Both the position numbers and the translations under genes were made by a program. Under the pieces are notes generated by a model, which saw nothing but the letters and a program-made list of their open reading frames with translations, was not told the origin of the DNA and made no database searches. Below are positions 32,713-44,008 of a stretch of 64,000 nucleotides of DNA, in pieces (the stretch's first letter is position 1; each line of letters begins with the position of its first letter). The DNA is from Diphasiastrum complanatum (Eukaryota > Streptophyta > Lycopodiopsida > Lycopodiales > Lycopodiaceae): positions 9,967,234 through 10,031,233 of the forward strand of contig CM055094.1 in the NCBI GenBank assembly GCA_029204225.1, in the 5' to 3' direction.

Positions 32713-34147
32713 GCATGATGAGGATGAGCCCATTCGGGTTGTGTTTGCCAGACCAGAGAGGGATGAGGCAGATTATACAGGTGCAGGGCACACGCCACGG
32801 GCAGGGGTCACAGGTGCATCACGTGGCAGAGGTGGGACACATGGCACAGGTTATACCGGCAGACAGGCAGGGCACACAGGGGGGGGCAGTGGCATACCTA
32901 CCTATGTCGACATGATGGAGGAGGCTCTTGATAGAGGGCAGAGTGGTTTAGATGCTGGTCCCGCAGATGTTTGGATGCGTGCAGCACAGAGTCATGGCCG
33001 TTACTACGACAGCACACCAGAGGAGGCACCTGATGACTTTCATTGCACAGATTGGGAGGCCATGCAGGGTCTACAGGGTGCACATGATGAGGCACGGGAT
33101 GAGGCTTGGGTTGATTCAGGGGTTGGTGCACAGGATGATTCAGAGGTCGGTGCACAGGATGATTTAGAGGCTGGTGCACAGGATGAGTCCCAGAGCCCAG
33201 AGCATTTGTATTCGGATGCCCAGCTGGCCGACTTGGTTGCCACATTGGATTCAGAGGCCTTGCAGATGCCGAGTGTCAGGGCGCCCCCATCATCTCTTGC
33301 CAGCATGCCACACACAGAGTCCCAGCCAGAGCAGCCGCATGAGGTGCCTACAGTTCCTCCAGCTCCTCAGAGGGTGTATGTGCGTCGCACAGCTCCTCCA
33401 GTGCCACCGATGCCATTTAGGCCTGCATCCCCTCCATCGCCGTCCACTTCTGCAGCACCAGGTCTCCATGGCAGGCCACCATCTGTGCCCAGGTTTTCTC
33501 TTGCAGCGCCCACATCCACAGTGTCTCCTCCAGTGGCAGCACCCACGTCACATCCTCCTCCTTTGGCAGCACCCAGGATGTACCAGTACCGGCCACCACA
33601 GCGCCCCTTTCAGTACATATCGCCACTGTACTCGCCTCCTGCACAGCCAGTTCCTCCACCTGCAGCAGCCCCACGGGCACACACTCCACGAGCTCATCCT
33701 CCTCGCTCAGTTGCACAGGGAGTTCCCTCTTTTGCTTCCCTATCCCAGCCGGCCTCAGCTTGGGCCCAGCCTAGCCAGCCAGGTGATTTGCATGGGGGTG
33801 ACGAGGCATTGACAGCTCCTCTTGTCCGCAAGAGACCAGGCAGGCCCAAGGGTGCACCGAACAAGAAAGGCAAGGCACAGAAACTGCCAGGGAGGAGAGG
33901 ACGACCACGCAGGGCTCCAGGTACAGGTAGAGGTGCAGTATCACAGCCAGTTGGAGCAGGTGTTGTTGGTTTGGCCTGCTTGGGGGCTGATGCGGAGGCT
34001 GATTGGGAGGATGAGGATGACGAGTCTTCCCCCTCGGATACACAGCCCATGCCAGTTCCAGACAGGCAGAGATATCGGCTGCGAGAGTCAGCTCGGGGCC
34101 CTGAGTTGTCTCCAGAGCATTCGTCTGAGTCAGAGCCAGAGCATTGA
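32678..34147 (+). pseudogene. Detached hAT transposase tail with two AT-hooks
   Basis: An open frame of almost 490 codons, one frame away from the transposase exon, has no ATG near its start. It begins with an acidic patch (SSEDEHDEDEP), continues with Gly-rich, Gln/Asp repeat (VGAQDDSEVGAQDDLEAGAQ) and Pro-rich segments, and includes two AT-hook cores: RKRPGRPKGAP (about 33,824-33,855) and GRRGRPRRAPG (about 33,889-33,920). It ends in a Ser/Glu-rich tail at 34147. The lack of stops suggests it was coding until the recent deletion at about 32,700 that removed the dimerisation domain and shifted the frame. AT-hooks bind the minor groove of AT-rich DNA. Confidence 0.6.
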
Positions 34148-34670
34148 TTGTGGCTCTATTGTTTTAGTTTCAGTAGTTTGTCTCTAGCAGTCGGTCTACC
34201 ATTGTACTCAGATGATTTTTCACATTATATACAGTGTTTGGCCTACATTATTTGCTGCACATTGTGCGTATGTCGCTCTGTACATGTGATGCTTTATTTT
34301 ATGTTGAAGAATTCTATGTGCGTGTGTGAATCCTATTTTCATTTAATTTCGTTTGAAGTGAATGCTAGCTTCACATAGATGCACCTACATCATGAGCACA
34401 GCAATCACCCCTACACCCCAAACGACATTGAATAAACACATGTAATACATCTGCATTTAAAAAAATTACAAACATTGCATCTTACATGACCAGGCTCGCG
34501 TTGCACAAAAAACAACTATGTATATATTCAACCGTTGTATCAGGATAACATCACATATACTGTCATTTTTTTAAGCAGCCATCTAGTTATTTGCTGCACC
34601 ATAAACTGCCGAAAACTACATAGCAACAGTCCGCCACATACGGGTGGACCTCATCTATTCTAAACATCCC

Positions 34671-35036
34671 TCACTGATCCTCCACCGACTCCTCGCCCTC
34701 GTCTGGTGCATTGTTTTGTCGCTCTTGCTCTGCCTCCCGGTTAGCCCGAGCTGCCTCCTGGTTAGCCCGACGTCTGGCCGCCCTTTCCCTGACCATGATG
34801 AGCTGCCGTCGTGTGAAATTCATTCCGATCTGCTCATCCAGATCCAGCTCGACAGCGGGGACAGGATCCACAGCGGGGGCGGGTGGCTCCGGTTCCGGAT
34901 TTCTCTGTCGAGTCTGTCGCAGCATCTCTCGGATATCTGCCTCTTGCTTCCGATGCCTCTCGTTGTGCCTTCGGATATCTTCCTCAAGCTTTCTCCTGGC
35001 TTCGCCCTCGGGCTTCGGTGGTATTCGCTCAGCCAT
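34671..35036 (-). CDS. Second ORF of the hAT element, charged coiled-coil protein
   Basis: The ATG at 35036 opens MAERIPPKPEGEARRKLEED; 121 codons to a stop at 34671, convergent with the transposase. The protein is rich in Arg, Glu and Gln, with helical stretches (RRKLEEDIRRHNERHRKQEA and FTRRQLIMVRERAARRRANQ) separated by a Pro-rich hinge (EPEPPAPAVDPVPA). I do not recognise the family. An upstream GTG in frame at 35078 would add 14 residues. hAT elements normally encode one protein, so this may be an accessory factor or a captured host sequence. Its intact frame beside a broken transposase is notable. Confidence 0.5.
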   Translation of the reverse strand: MAERIPPKPEGEARRKLEEDIRRHNERHRKQEADIREMLRQTRQRNPEPEPPAPAVDPVPAVELDLDEQIGMNFTRRQLIMVRERAARRRANQEAARANREAEQERQNNAPDEGEESVEDQ

Positions 35037-35274
35037 CTCGATCGACCTTCTCCTCACAGCACCCTGATCCTTGAACACCCTCTCACAGCACCCTGGCTCT
35101 CAAACAGCCTCTCACAGCCTGTCACCGGCTCTCGCTTGCTCTCTCACTGTCTATCACTAGCCCTCTCACAGCCTCTGAAAATGCCGACCACAATGGCATT
35201 GTGAGTGCCTATTTATCCCCACAGCCTGATCGGCCATGTGGATCCCCATCATCCCTCCATGTGCCTCCGTACCC

Positions 35275-35450
35275 GCCCCCATGTGATGCTCCCCCCTGTG
35301 GTGGTCTCCCATTGGGCCCATGGTCTGCTCACCCACAATGCCCATGTGCCTCTGTACTTGCCCCCATGTGATGCTACCCCCCTGTGTTGGTCTCCCATTG
35401 GCCCCTCGGTCTGCTCACTCGCAGTGCCCATGTGCCATTGCAACGGTCCC
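35275..35450. repeat. About 85-bp tandem repeat upstream of the second hAT ORF
   Basis: GCCCCCATGTGATGCT at 35275 recurs at 35360, with GGTCTCCCATTGG and GGTCTGCTCAC also repeated. It lies in the presumed 5' flank of the ORF at 34671-35036 and could hold its promoter; that is inference. Confidence 0.7.
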
Positions 35451-35743
35451 CTGCATCATGTACTGTACCCTCTTTTTTTACACCCAGAACCCCCTCTTTT
35501 TACTTTTTTTTGTCCTTTTTTGGTAGTTAATATGCAAAAAAAAATTACTAAAAATATATTAAAAAATAAAAAAAATATTAAAAATGGTACCGCCCTGGTA
35601 CCGCGGATCCTAGGGCGGTACCGTACCGGCGGTACCACTGATATGGTACCGGCGGTACCATACCAGCGGTACCAGAGGGTACTATGATCTATATATATAT
35701 ATATTTTGGTACCGCCGACCGATATTGTACCGCGGGACCTATG

Positions 35744-35767
<24 letters not shown>

Positions 35768-35781
<14 letters not shown>

Positions 35782-35990
35782 TTTTATATCGGTTCGAACT
35801 GCTTTTCGATCGAAGAAGCCTAGCCAGTTCAAATCAGTTTGAACTAAACGAATCGGCCGATTCGAATTGGCTAGTAACCTTGCAAGGTAGTCACCTTTTT
35901 TTCTTTTATCTTTCTTCTTTTGAAAGGAACGGTTCCTTAGGAACGGATAACTGTCCCTTAGGAAAGGTTCTGCACCTTTTCATAAGAAAA
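35768..35990. other. Palindrome arrays, words GGTTCGAAC, CGATTCGAAT and GGAACGGTTCC
   Basis: TCGGTTCGAACTG, CAGTTTGAACT, GGCCGATTCGAATTGG and GCTAGTAACCTTGC follow the hAT element, then GGAACGGTTCCTTAGGAACGG. The same words recur at 44745-44945 and 58195-58870. No coding capacity and no paired second end could be set. Confidence 0.5.
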
Positions 35991-37200
35991 ATGCTTAGGA
36001 ACAAGCAGGTATGATTGTGATTGATCAATTTGAGAATGAGACAGCCAGTTATCCAGCTCCAATTTTTCTCAAACTAGAAGTTATAGGCTATTGTAAAATG
36101 AAGGTAAATTTATCCATGCACAATCATTTAACTCTGTTTGTGATTTTTTTTCACCCAAAACAACTATGTTGCAAGCCCTACCATGAGGATAAGAAAATTT
36201 TAAATTTGCAAAAGATAAATTTCAAATGTTCTCATTCATTACTTTAGGATTCCATAAATCATTTTGAAATGAGTTTTCCATTTGCGTTCCCGAATACTAT
36301 ATTTTTGAATGCTAAGCAACTATGCTTTGGTGACCAAGTTACCATATGCTATGATGCAATATATGCACTTTTATGTGCATGTTTTGGAGTTTGTGTCACG
36401 TGTGTCAATCAACCCCATTGCCAATCAAAGTCTCCAACCTCACAAGGTGATAATGCACTAACAATGCTGAAAACTACGGAACAAATTCTACAGTCTTAAA
36501 TGAAGATGGAATTATTTGTTGGCTACACATTGTGGATCTTGCTAAGAACATAGGAGCTTGCCATGCAATTCTAGCAAAGCAGAAATAACTCAAAAGAAAA
36601 TTTAACAAATATGTGGCTCTCATACTAGCTACGATGCATTGAGTTGTTAGCATAGAAAATTATTGAAAGAAGAGAACTACATCCATGCATCGCCGAATTT
36701 CTCTTTTCATACGCTGTAAAACTGTGGCCTGCGACTCACATACTTTTTTTAATGTCATTGGTCTAAAATAAGCTCCTCAAAATTCTCTTCTTATGTCAAC
36801 TCCCGTTTGCCTCTCTGAAATACATGACCTTTACCTTTTGTGTGCATTTTAAATTGATAGAGGTTGTTTGGGTTCAGGTTCAAATTTAAAATCTATTAGG
36901 AATGGAACACTAACTATTATAAAAGTCCTTATAATATTTATGGGCATTTATAATCAAGAGAATATCAAACATGCCCCCTTTTTTGTCATATAATCAGATT
37001 TGAGTATCAGCCATTCAAATTAATTTGGAACTTTCATTCTTAAACATGTGGATTTTGTTGAATATGGTCTTGTTAGATGTTTGTATGCCATTCTTGAGGA
37101 TTAAGTATGCCAAGTCAAAGATTCTTCTCTGAATCTAACAATTTCAATATGTTTGGATCTAGGTTTAGACATGATGTGCTTTCTTTTGGTAATTTTCCAG
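35991..37200 (+). other. SKI2: SKI2 intron, no feature seen
   Basis: AT-rich intron sequence without open frames of interest. It ends in a T-rich tract and TTTTCCAG, the acceptor for the DEVH exon. Confidence 0.6.
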
Positions 37201-37311
37201 GTGATATTTGACGAGGTGCACTATGTAAATGATGTGGACAGAGGAGTTGTATGGGAAGAGGTGATCATCATGTTGCCAGACCATGTCAACATGGTTCTAT
37301 TGTCTGCCACA
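37201..37311 (+). CDS. SKI2: SKI2 exon (DEVH box, motif III SAT)
   Basis: 111 bp, phase 0. It encodes [20 protein letters not shown] and [21 protein letters not shown] is motif II (ATP hydrolysis); SAT couples hydrolysis to unwinding. The donor GTAACT is followed within 7 bp by a long (CT)n tract. Confidence 0.93.
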
Positions 37312-37315
37312 GTAA

Positions 37316-37318
<3 letters not shown>

Positions 37319-37395
<77 letters not shown>
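37319..37395 (+). repeat. SKI2: (CT)n microsatellite at the SKI2 5' splice site
   Basis: About 77 bp of CT repeat starting seven bases after the exon end at 37311. It is pyrimidine-rich on the transcript side and could influence recognition of the donor GTAACT. Confidence 0.95.
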
Positions 37396-37397
<2 letters not shown>

Positions 37398-38046
37398 CCT
37401 TTATATCATTACTTTAAAGCATGGCATGGATTGTATTTCATTAATGTTTGGTATTTTAGATTTACATGCATTTTTTCTTTACTGTATTGGAGACGTTTCA
37501 TACGTTTCATACACACTTGACATGTGCTTTCTTCGTTTTATATGAATTTTGGCAAGGAAAAGACAAGCTTTCTTTCTTTCTAAGCAACATCAACATCAAA
37601 AGAAGTGTCATGTGCTCATTGCAAAATTACTTATGTAAACAAAAACATTACGGTTCTAAGTTTCAACTTTTGAGTAATGGAAGCAAATATTAGAGTAGCC
37701 AATGTGATAAGATATGGCAATGTTTTGAGGACTTATTCTGGATGAAATTTAAATACAATACATGATGTAGCTTTGTAAAAGACAATGTAGACTCACTGCT
37801 CATTATGGATAGACGACTCTTGAGTCTTCCTCTGTAAGCTTGATGCTATCAAGCTTTGTGCCCTCGGGGTCATCCTCATCAAGATTATTTAAGTTGAAAA
37901 TATCTTGCCAAACCTGGTGAGCCTTAAGGTCCATAGCATGGGATGAAGTGGCACTTGGCCAGCCACTACAGATGCAGCACAAATGCAGCAACATGCATTG
38001 GACAATGCATCATCTCATTGCAATAATCAATTTGTTAATGTTACAG

Positions 38047-40342
38047 GTGATTACATCTACTCACACATCGCGCAAGCGATGGAGGAGCTGGGGCATCAAA
38101 ATGTTGTGCAAGTCATTATTGACAATGCCGCAAATTGCAAAGCCATGGGGGATTTGGTGATGGACTACCTTTTGGACTCCATGCGCCGCACGCAACATTG
38201 ACCTGCTGATTGAGGACATAGCAGGTATATCCTAGTTGGTAGTAACTAGTAAACTTATTGCTACGTAAATTGTAATTTCTACAATTCCCGCATCTAGATT
38301 GAAGTTTAAGTTTGAAGATTCTACATGTCGTGAGTGCTGATTGGTCACGACTAATAGAGGAGTCGAGACTCTTGATTTTTCTCTCAATTTTCAAGCATAA
38401 GCAACTCCATGGACCTAGTATGTTGTAACTAGAGTCTAGTTTGTCTTTGCTTTTCGACATGACTCATACATGTCTTGCTTTTGTCCAGCTCTTCCTTGGG
38501 TGAAAGGTGTCCTTGATACCGCACGCTTCTTGGCGAGGTTTGTCACCAAGAAACAAGGTCCTTGCAATTTATAGAGAGTTTTGGAAATTCTTAGACCTGC
38601 TCCCACGAGGTCTAAACTTTGAATCTTGATTATTGATGATAGATGTACCATGTCTCATTCTCAATGCTAGATTTTAGAACTTTGACGCATTGATGATTGA
38701 AATTTGAAAATTTGATGATTGTTCAAAATTTGTAAAATTTAAATTGTGCAATGTGTTTAGGTTTGCATTCATATTTATAGTCTTGGAGCGGCTCCTAAAG
38801 GTACACCACACACTCAAACAAATGGTTGTTTTTAACCTATGGGTACAGTGGAGCGAATTGACTGAGTCTCAATGTAGGAGATTTTAGACCATCGTTTTGT
38901 CATCGGACTTTTGGGACGAGGCAAGATCAATTGTTGTTGGATTGCAGCCACTCCACACCGTTCTAGACTCACAGATAGAGAGGGGTCCACCATGGGCCTT
39001 CTCTACTAGTTTATGGATAGGTTGGGTGAGCAGCTTGATCAGTGCACCGAGTTGAGTTTTGCCGGGTATATACTATAACCCATTGGCCCTTCTAAATTCT
39101 AATCTCTTTCATTTCCATTTTACAAATCTAGAGACTAGTCTCAAGTTTGAAGTTGGAACCTTCTCAATATGAATCGATGACATTCATTTTTTAATTTGCA
39201 AGGTTCAAGAGATAAAGGCCAAGTGGGAGAGCAGATGGTTCCATAGGCCTTTACATGCAAGTGCCCATGTGCTGCATTCTTTATGGATGAAATCTGGTCC
39301 AGAGCAATTCCATGACCGTGAGCTTGAGGATGGGTGGTTTGAATACCTCCAGAGGCTCATACCAAACATTGCAGAGCAGCAGGCCTACAACGATGAGCTC
39401 ATGATTTTTCGAATAGACTGCCTCACATATCAGAGGGCCGTGACACAGGATAGAGTCGGCCACTTGAGGCCAGTTTCTTGGTGGGATAAGTATGGAGCTT
39501 GCACCCCCTAGGCTATAGCGCATTGCACTACATCGCAGCAACTTGTGAGAGGAACTGGAGCATCTACTCCCTCATACACACCAAGAAGAGAAACAGGTTC
39601 TTCACGAAACAATTAGAAAGGCTAGTGTTTGTGCATTCAACCTACGCATTCTAGATAATACGAGGGAGGCCAAAGAACCCATGCAGGTAATTACTAATCG
39701 TGTAAGTACTTGAACTTGAACATTTGTGAATCTGTCGCATGTGAGTTGTGACATGAGTGAATGACTAGTTGTGGATATGTGAACTGTTTAAACTTTAGGT
39801 AAACCCTGACGAGATCAACATCAGCAAGGTTCCTTATTTACCACCTAGGTCAAAGGAGGAGGAGGATATATATGCCCTCTTGCATCGCGAGTCTCTTGCA
39901 TGATTGGGTAAGCTTGAGGCTAGAGCCTTGCTTGGTAATTGAAAATTGATGACTTGAGTCTTGTATTTCAAACAAAAGTCTCAAGATTGTAGTATGTACT
40001 ATCTAGATTCTAGTATCTACTATCTAGGTCATCTCCTGGGTCTTGAGTCTTTAAAGTTCAATTTTGGGCAATGGGTACTTTCTAATAGCTGCAAATCTCA
40101 ATGTGCAGGACCTGTGACTGGAGGTGCATCATGACAAACTCAGGCTGCCACTGCTCGGCAACAACATTTAGAGGGCAGCTTCAATAGCTCTACCACGGAG
40201 ACTGGGGAGAGCGACTATTATAGCCAAGGGTCTTCTTTTGATGAGGCGTCAGAGGCTAGGGATGGTGATGATGATGATGATGATGAGGACTCCGAGGATG
40301 TGCAAAAGACTACGATACCACCCCCCAGGAGGAGGACCTAGT
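38047..40342 (+). pseudogene. hAT transposase pseudogene, core and dimerisation domain with introns
   Basis: Segments on + match a DUF659-type hAT transposase in order: YIYSHIAQAMEELGHQNVVQ and VIIDNAANCKAMGD (second catalytic Asp), IDLLIEDIA, LPWVKGVLDTARFLARFVTK (38489), FWDEARSIVVGLQPLHTVLD (38781-39064), WFHRPLHASAHVLHSLW and VSWWDKYGACTP (39203), CERNWSIYSLIHTKKRNR and LERLVFVH (dimerisation), then an Asp-rich tail ending PPPRRRT at 40342. Likely introns of 0.1-0.3 kb with GT-AG separate them. Stops and frameshifts occur, and the BED end is missing. It shows what the hAT at 30-35 kb has lost. Confidence 0.75.
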
Positions 40343-41199
40343 CTCTAGACTTATATTATAATTCATAGTCTAGAACCTAGGTCAAGGCTCGATATTTCAC
40401 AGTTTACCTAGATTCTACTAGTACATGATGGCACACAATAGACTACAGTTGACTCATGAGTCATGACTCTGGATTCAACATTTGCCATTAACTGTTCAGC
40501 TCATTTTGATATCATATGTATCATTTGTGACGTGTATAGTTTGATACCAACTATTCGGTTTTTACTTCATAACTTCATTGTCCGCTCGAATGCTATTTGA
40601 TTTTGCTTTTCAATGTATTATGTGAACATTTAAATTTCAATTGAATCGATTCAAAGTTCAAACGTTTATCCAATGTACTTAGCTTACTAGTAATTGCTCA
40701 TTGACACTACCTACAACTTAGTGGTTACTATCTAAACTGTAGTATGTACATGCTATTGATGTGCGATCATTGATGGTGGTATCATGATTCTAATTTTAAT
40801 TTTCTATGAACAATGAACACTAATTTAGGTTTAGCTTTCATGCTTCAACTTTCAAATGCATGTATTCAGTAGCAACCTAGTATTTATAAGATTTTAGAAG
40901 CATTTTAGACATTATAGATATTACTTAACATGTTTTCTAGCATTACATCAAAATAAAAATGCAAAAAGAAAAATTTGTCGATTCTTTCGGGAGGGGCCCA
41001 GTTTGGAACCACGAGTCATGCTGATTCTTACGATTTTGAAAAGGTCGATTCTGAACTAGGTGGAAATACTAATGGAGATGAATCTAGCAACGCAAATAAT
41101 CACTCTTGTGGTTTGATTAGATCCATTCAAGGTCTTTAAACTCTCTTTCTTCACATAGGGTATTCCAATAGTGACTTGTGGAGCAACACATAGTAGGTG
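40343..41199 (+). other. SKI2: SKI2 intron, no feature seen
   Basis: AT-rich DNA between the hAT pseudogene and the inverted Ty3-like copy. A CGATTC-containing stretch near 40,975-41,060 may be an old hAT-like end; nothing else is supported. Confidence 0.5.
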
Positions 41200-43484
41200 A
41201 CGACTATACGCTCAATGTCATCAGCTGAGTAACAAATGACACAGATTCCCTACTCCTTCCAGTGGTTAGGGCCCAACTGGGAGGGATAATAGTGCGCCGT
41301 CAAGAAGGCCCCCACTCTTCAGTAATATGTCCAAATTTCCAAATAATGAATAATAAGGTCCAAGGCTAACCATATAGTCTAAGTGTCAATAATGAATAAA
41401 AAAGGGCCCAAGGCCTGCTTATGCATAAAGTAAAGTAAATGTAAATGGACGTGGCAAATGTAATGAGCTGAGTCCATAACTCTCCCCGACACAAAAAAAA
41501 GACCCAACTGCTGAAAAGAAACTAGATCAAACAGCAACAAGCCCTGGTGCATCAACAACTAGAGTAGCATCTGATGTAGAGGAATCAACAAGTGCAGCAA
41601 GAGTACGAGCCTGATCCGCAAGTGATGGTGTATGATAAAAGACATCAATAGGCTCCCATGTGGCCTTGCAACAGGACGATCATCACACTAGACCAAAAAC
41701 TGAATCTGCGAGCGACGTCGACTATGGTAAAGGAAGAATGGCAGCTGGTAAGAAAGGGAACAACTCAAGATCAACATCGTGGCGACAAAGGGAACATCTC
41801 GACCGCATCACCTGAAACCAAGCAATATGGAACAACCAGGAATGCTAAGGAACCAGAAGAAGATCAAGCTGCCAACCAGGAATGCCAAGGTATCTGTAAT
41901 GCCCAAGATAGCAGAGGATCAGCCCAAAAGATAGGGACATCATGCCAAGGTATCCAAAAGGCCCGAGAAGGTAGAACTGCATCAGCAACAGGAAGCCAAT
42001 AAGGAGGTTGAAAACGAGATGGACACTCATCACGAATAGCCGCATCATACATGTAACCATCAACCATATGTGCAAACTCAGTGATATAGGTGCCCCAAGA
42101 AAAGATAACAGCATCGAAAGACCAACACCAAGGAGTAGGAACATAAGCAGGATGACAGGCATGTTGTAATAACATGGAAAAGCAAGCGATATGCCAGGAA
42201 ACATGGAGCATAAAGATCTGACAAAGGATAGCTAGAATGGAGAAATGCGCACCAACATGGTCAAAAGCCCAAGGTATCCATAAGGCCCATGAATGAGAAG
42301 TAGCAATGGCACCTGTTACCCTCAAGGCCCATATCATGAGAAGAGCAGCATGCCAAAAGCTCCAGAAGGTCCAAGAAATCAATGCATCATCTAAAAAGAC
42401 ATGATGCATGAAAACAGTAGCAACAAATCTAGAAATAATAGAGACCCCAACTGAAAATCTTTAGCCGAAATACTCATCCAGAAAGACCTCGTATGGACAT
42501 ACCAATCCATCATAGGATGCAGCAAAAATGGATGGAGAATCGGATGACCCATTGGAACTGGCTGCAAGTGTAATCCTAAAGTACACACTAGGCGCACAAG
42601 TGAGGAATAGAATAAATGCATTGGAACGAGGAACGGGATCCACAACATCAGTAGCAAGCATCAGAGCAATATCCACGTGTAGCGGGGAATGCGTATCAAA
42701 GCACATATGAGCAACACTGAAGTATATGGTAGCAACATCCCCAAAAACTATCCAAGAGAGGAGAAGGAACTCTCAAGGTACTCTGATGGTCTCGGAACAC
42801 CAGAACAAGCGATATGGAGCAACACGAAATGATTGGGAACCTGGAGATCACTCGAACAAACAGTAGTTGGAATGGAGACTATAACCCAAGCCATCAGGAT
42901 ATGCCAAGCCTGACAATGAGCAACAATCCAAGGAACAGATACAAGGAGACTGAAGGATGCCCGTATACTTATCTAGAAAGATCCCATCATATGAATACCC
43001 TAGATAAGTAATAGTGACCATCTAGCAAATATCTTCGGATGGAAAATGTGTAACGGTAGGGCCAAAGGCGCATGAATCATGTAAGCAACCGTAGAAATAT
43101 CATGAGGCAGATCACAAACCTCAAGCAGAGATCCATGGAGTAAAGCGAAAGAAGATACAACCTGATCACCAAGAGCGAGGAAACCGTCAACCGTGGACCC
43201 GTGAAGAACCTCAGAGAATCAGTAGGAACATCGGCCATAATAGACTCAAGAGATGGAGATATAGAGACCAATGGAGAAGATACTGCACCAACCAACGAAC
43301 CAGGAGGGCTATCTGAGGTATGCGCAGATGCAATAGTAGAAATACCACCAAGGTATGCAGCCTCAATATCAATGAAACCAGGAACGACCACTGAATACAA
43401 TATCTGTGAATCAAGGCACACAACAACAACCTGTAAATCTAGAGCAACATCAACCTGAGGAAGACGACCTATGGATGGTGAAAG

Positions 43485-43985
43485 TTAAGCAACAACTGAT
43501 GTACTTTGAATGGAAAGAAGAGCTGCACCCTGAGCCTTTGGCAGGCTACGCATAAACTGCTTCCCGGTGACAAACTGATAGTCACCCTGGGAATCAATAC
43601 CAGCAAGTGAGTGATGCTGACCAACATGAGTAAAGGAAAGTGTCTGTTGAGAGAGATCCACAACAACAATACCAATTGAAGAGAACCAGTCTGCACCAAA
43701 AATAATGTCATAGCGCTCCAGAGGAATGATGTAGAAATCTGCCTGACCAGAAAAATCACCAATGCGATAATCTAAGCCCTGAAACATCTGAGAATTGAGA
43801 AATGAATGGGAACTAGCAACCTCAACACTGAGAGGCTGGGAAGCAAGAACAGGTGTAGCACGAATCCTGGTGGAAATGTAACTGCTAATAAATGAATGTG
43901 TACTACCTATATCCAGTAAAGCAATATACTCTCGCCCCGCATCTAGAATAATATGGTCCACAAATGGAACAACATACGTAGGCAT
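43485..43985 (-). pseudogene. Retroelement aspartic protease, - strand copy
   Basis: MPTYVVPFVDHIILDAGREY is followed by ALLDIGSTHSFISSYIS (the D-T-G motif reads DIG) and YDIIFGADWFSSIGIVVVD. This is the layout of a retropepsin-like protease in Ty3/gypsy Gag-Pol. Thr to Ile in the catalytic triad would damage activity. The frame ends at 43485 without continuing into RT. Confidence 0.7.
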
Positions 43986-44008
43986 AATAACAGCAGCATC
44001 AACTGATA

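Larger units (their letters stand above)
30235..35686 (+). mobile_element. hAT transposon with two genes, perfect 8-bp TSD
   Basis: ATCTATAT occurs directly before (30227-30234) and directly after (35687-35694) the element. The ends are CATAGGTCCCGCGGTAC and, inverted, CATAGTACCCTCTGGTAC. Subterminal DNA at both ends is packed with GGTACCGCGGTACC-type palindromes (30235-30345 and 35585-35686). Inside are a broken transposase gene on + (30625-34147) and an ORF on - (34671-35036). The target was the (TA)n middle of a small MITE of the same family. Confidence 0.85.
30062..35743. mobile_element. Small MITE split by the hAT element (arms 30062-30234 and 35695-35743)
   Basis: The left arm starts CATAGTGTCCCCTGGTAC and the right arm, inverted, starts CATAGGTCCCGCGGTAC. 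Flanks are GTGTGTAT (left) and GTGTGTGT (right), a near 8-bp duplication. The arms carry GGTACCGCC palindromes and a central (TA)n tract. Removing the inserted hAT would leave a MITE of about 215 bp, of the same family as the hAT. This arrangement explains why the region has two pairs of inverted ends. Confidence 0.65.

Noticed and set aside
41658-42002. + strand ORF of 114 codons in the inverted Ty3-like copy
   Set aside because: It is antisense to the element. The + copy has no counterpart frame in sense.
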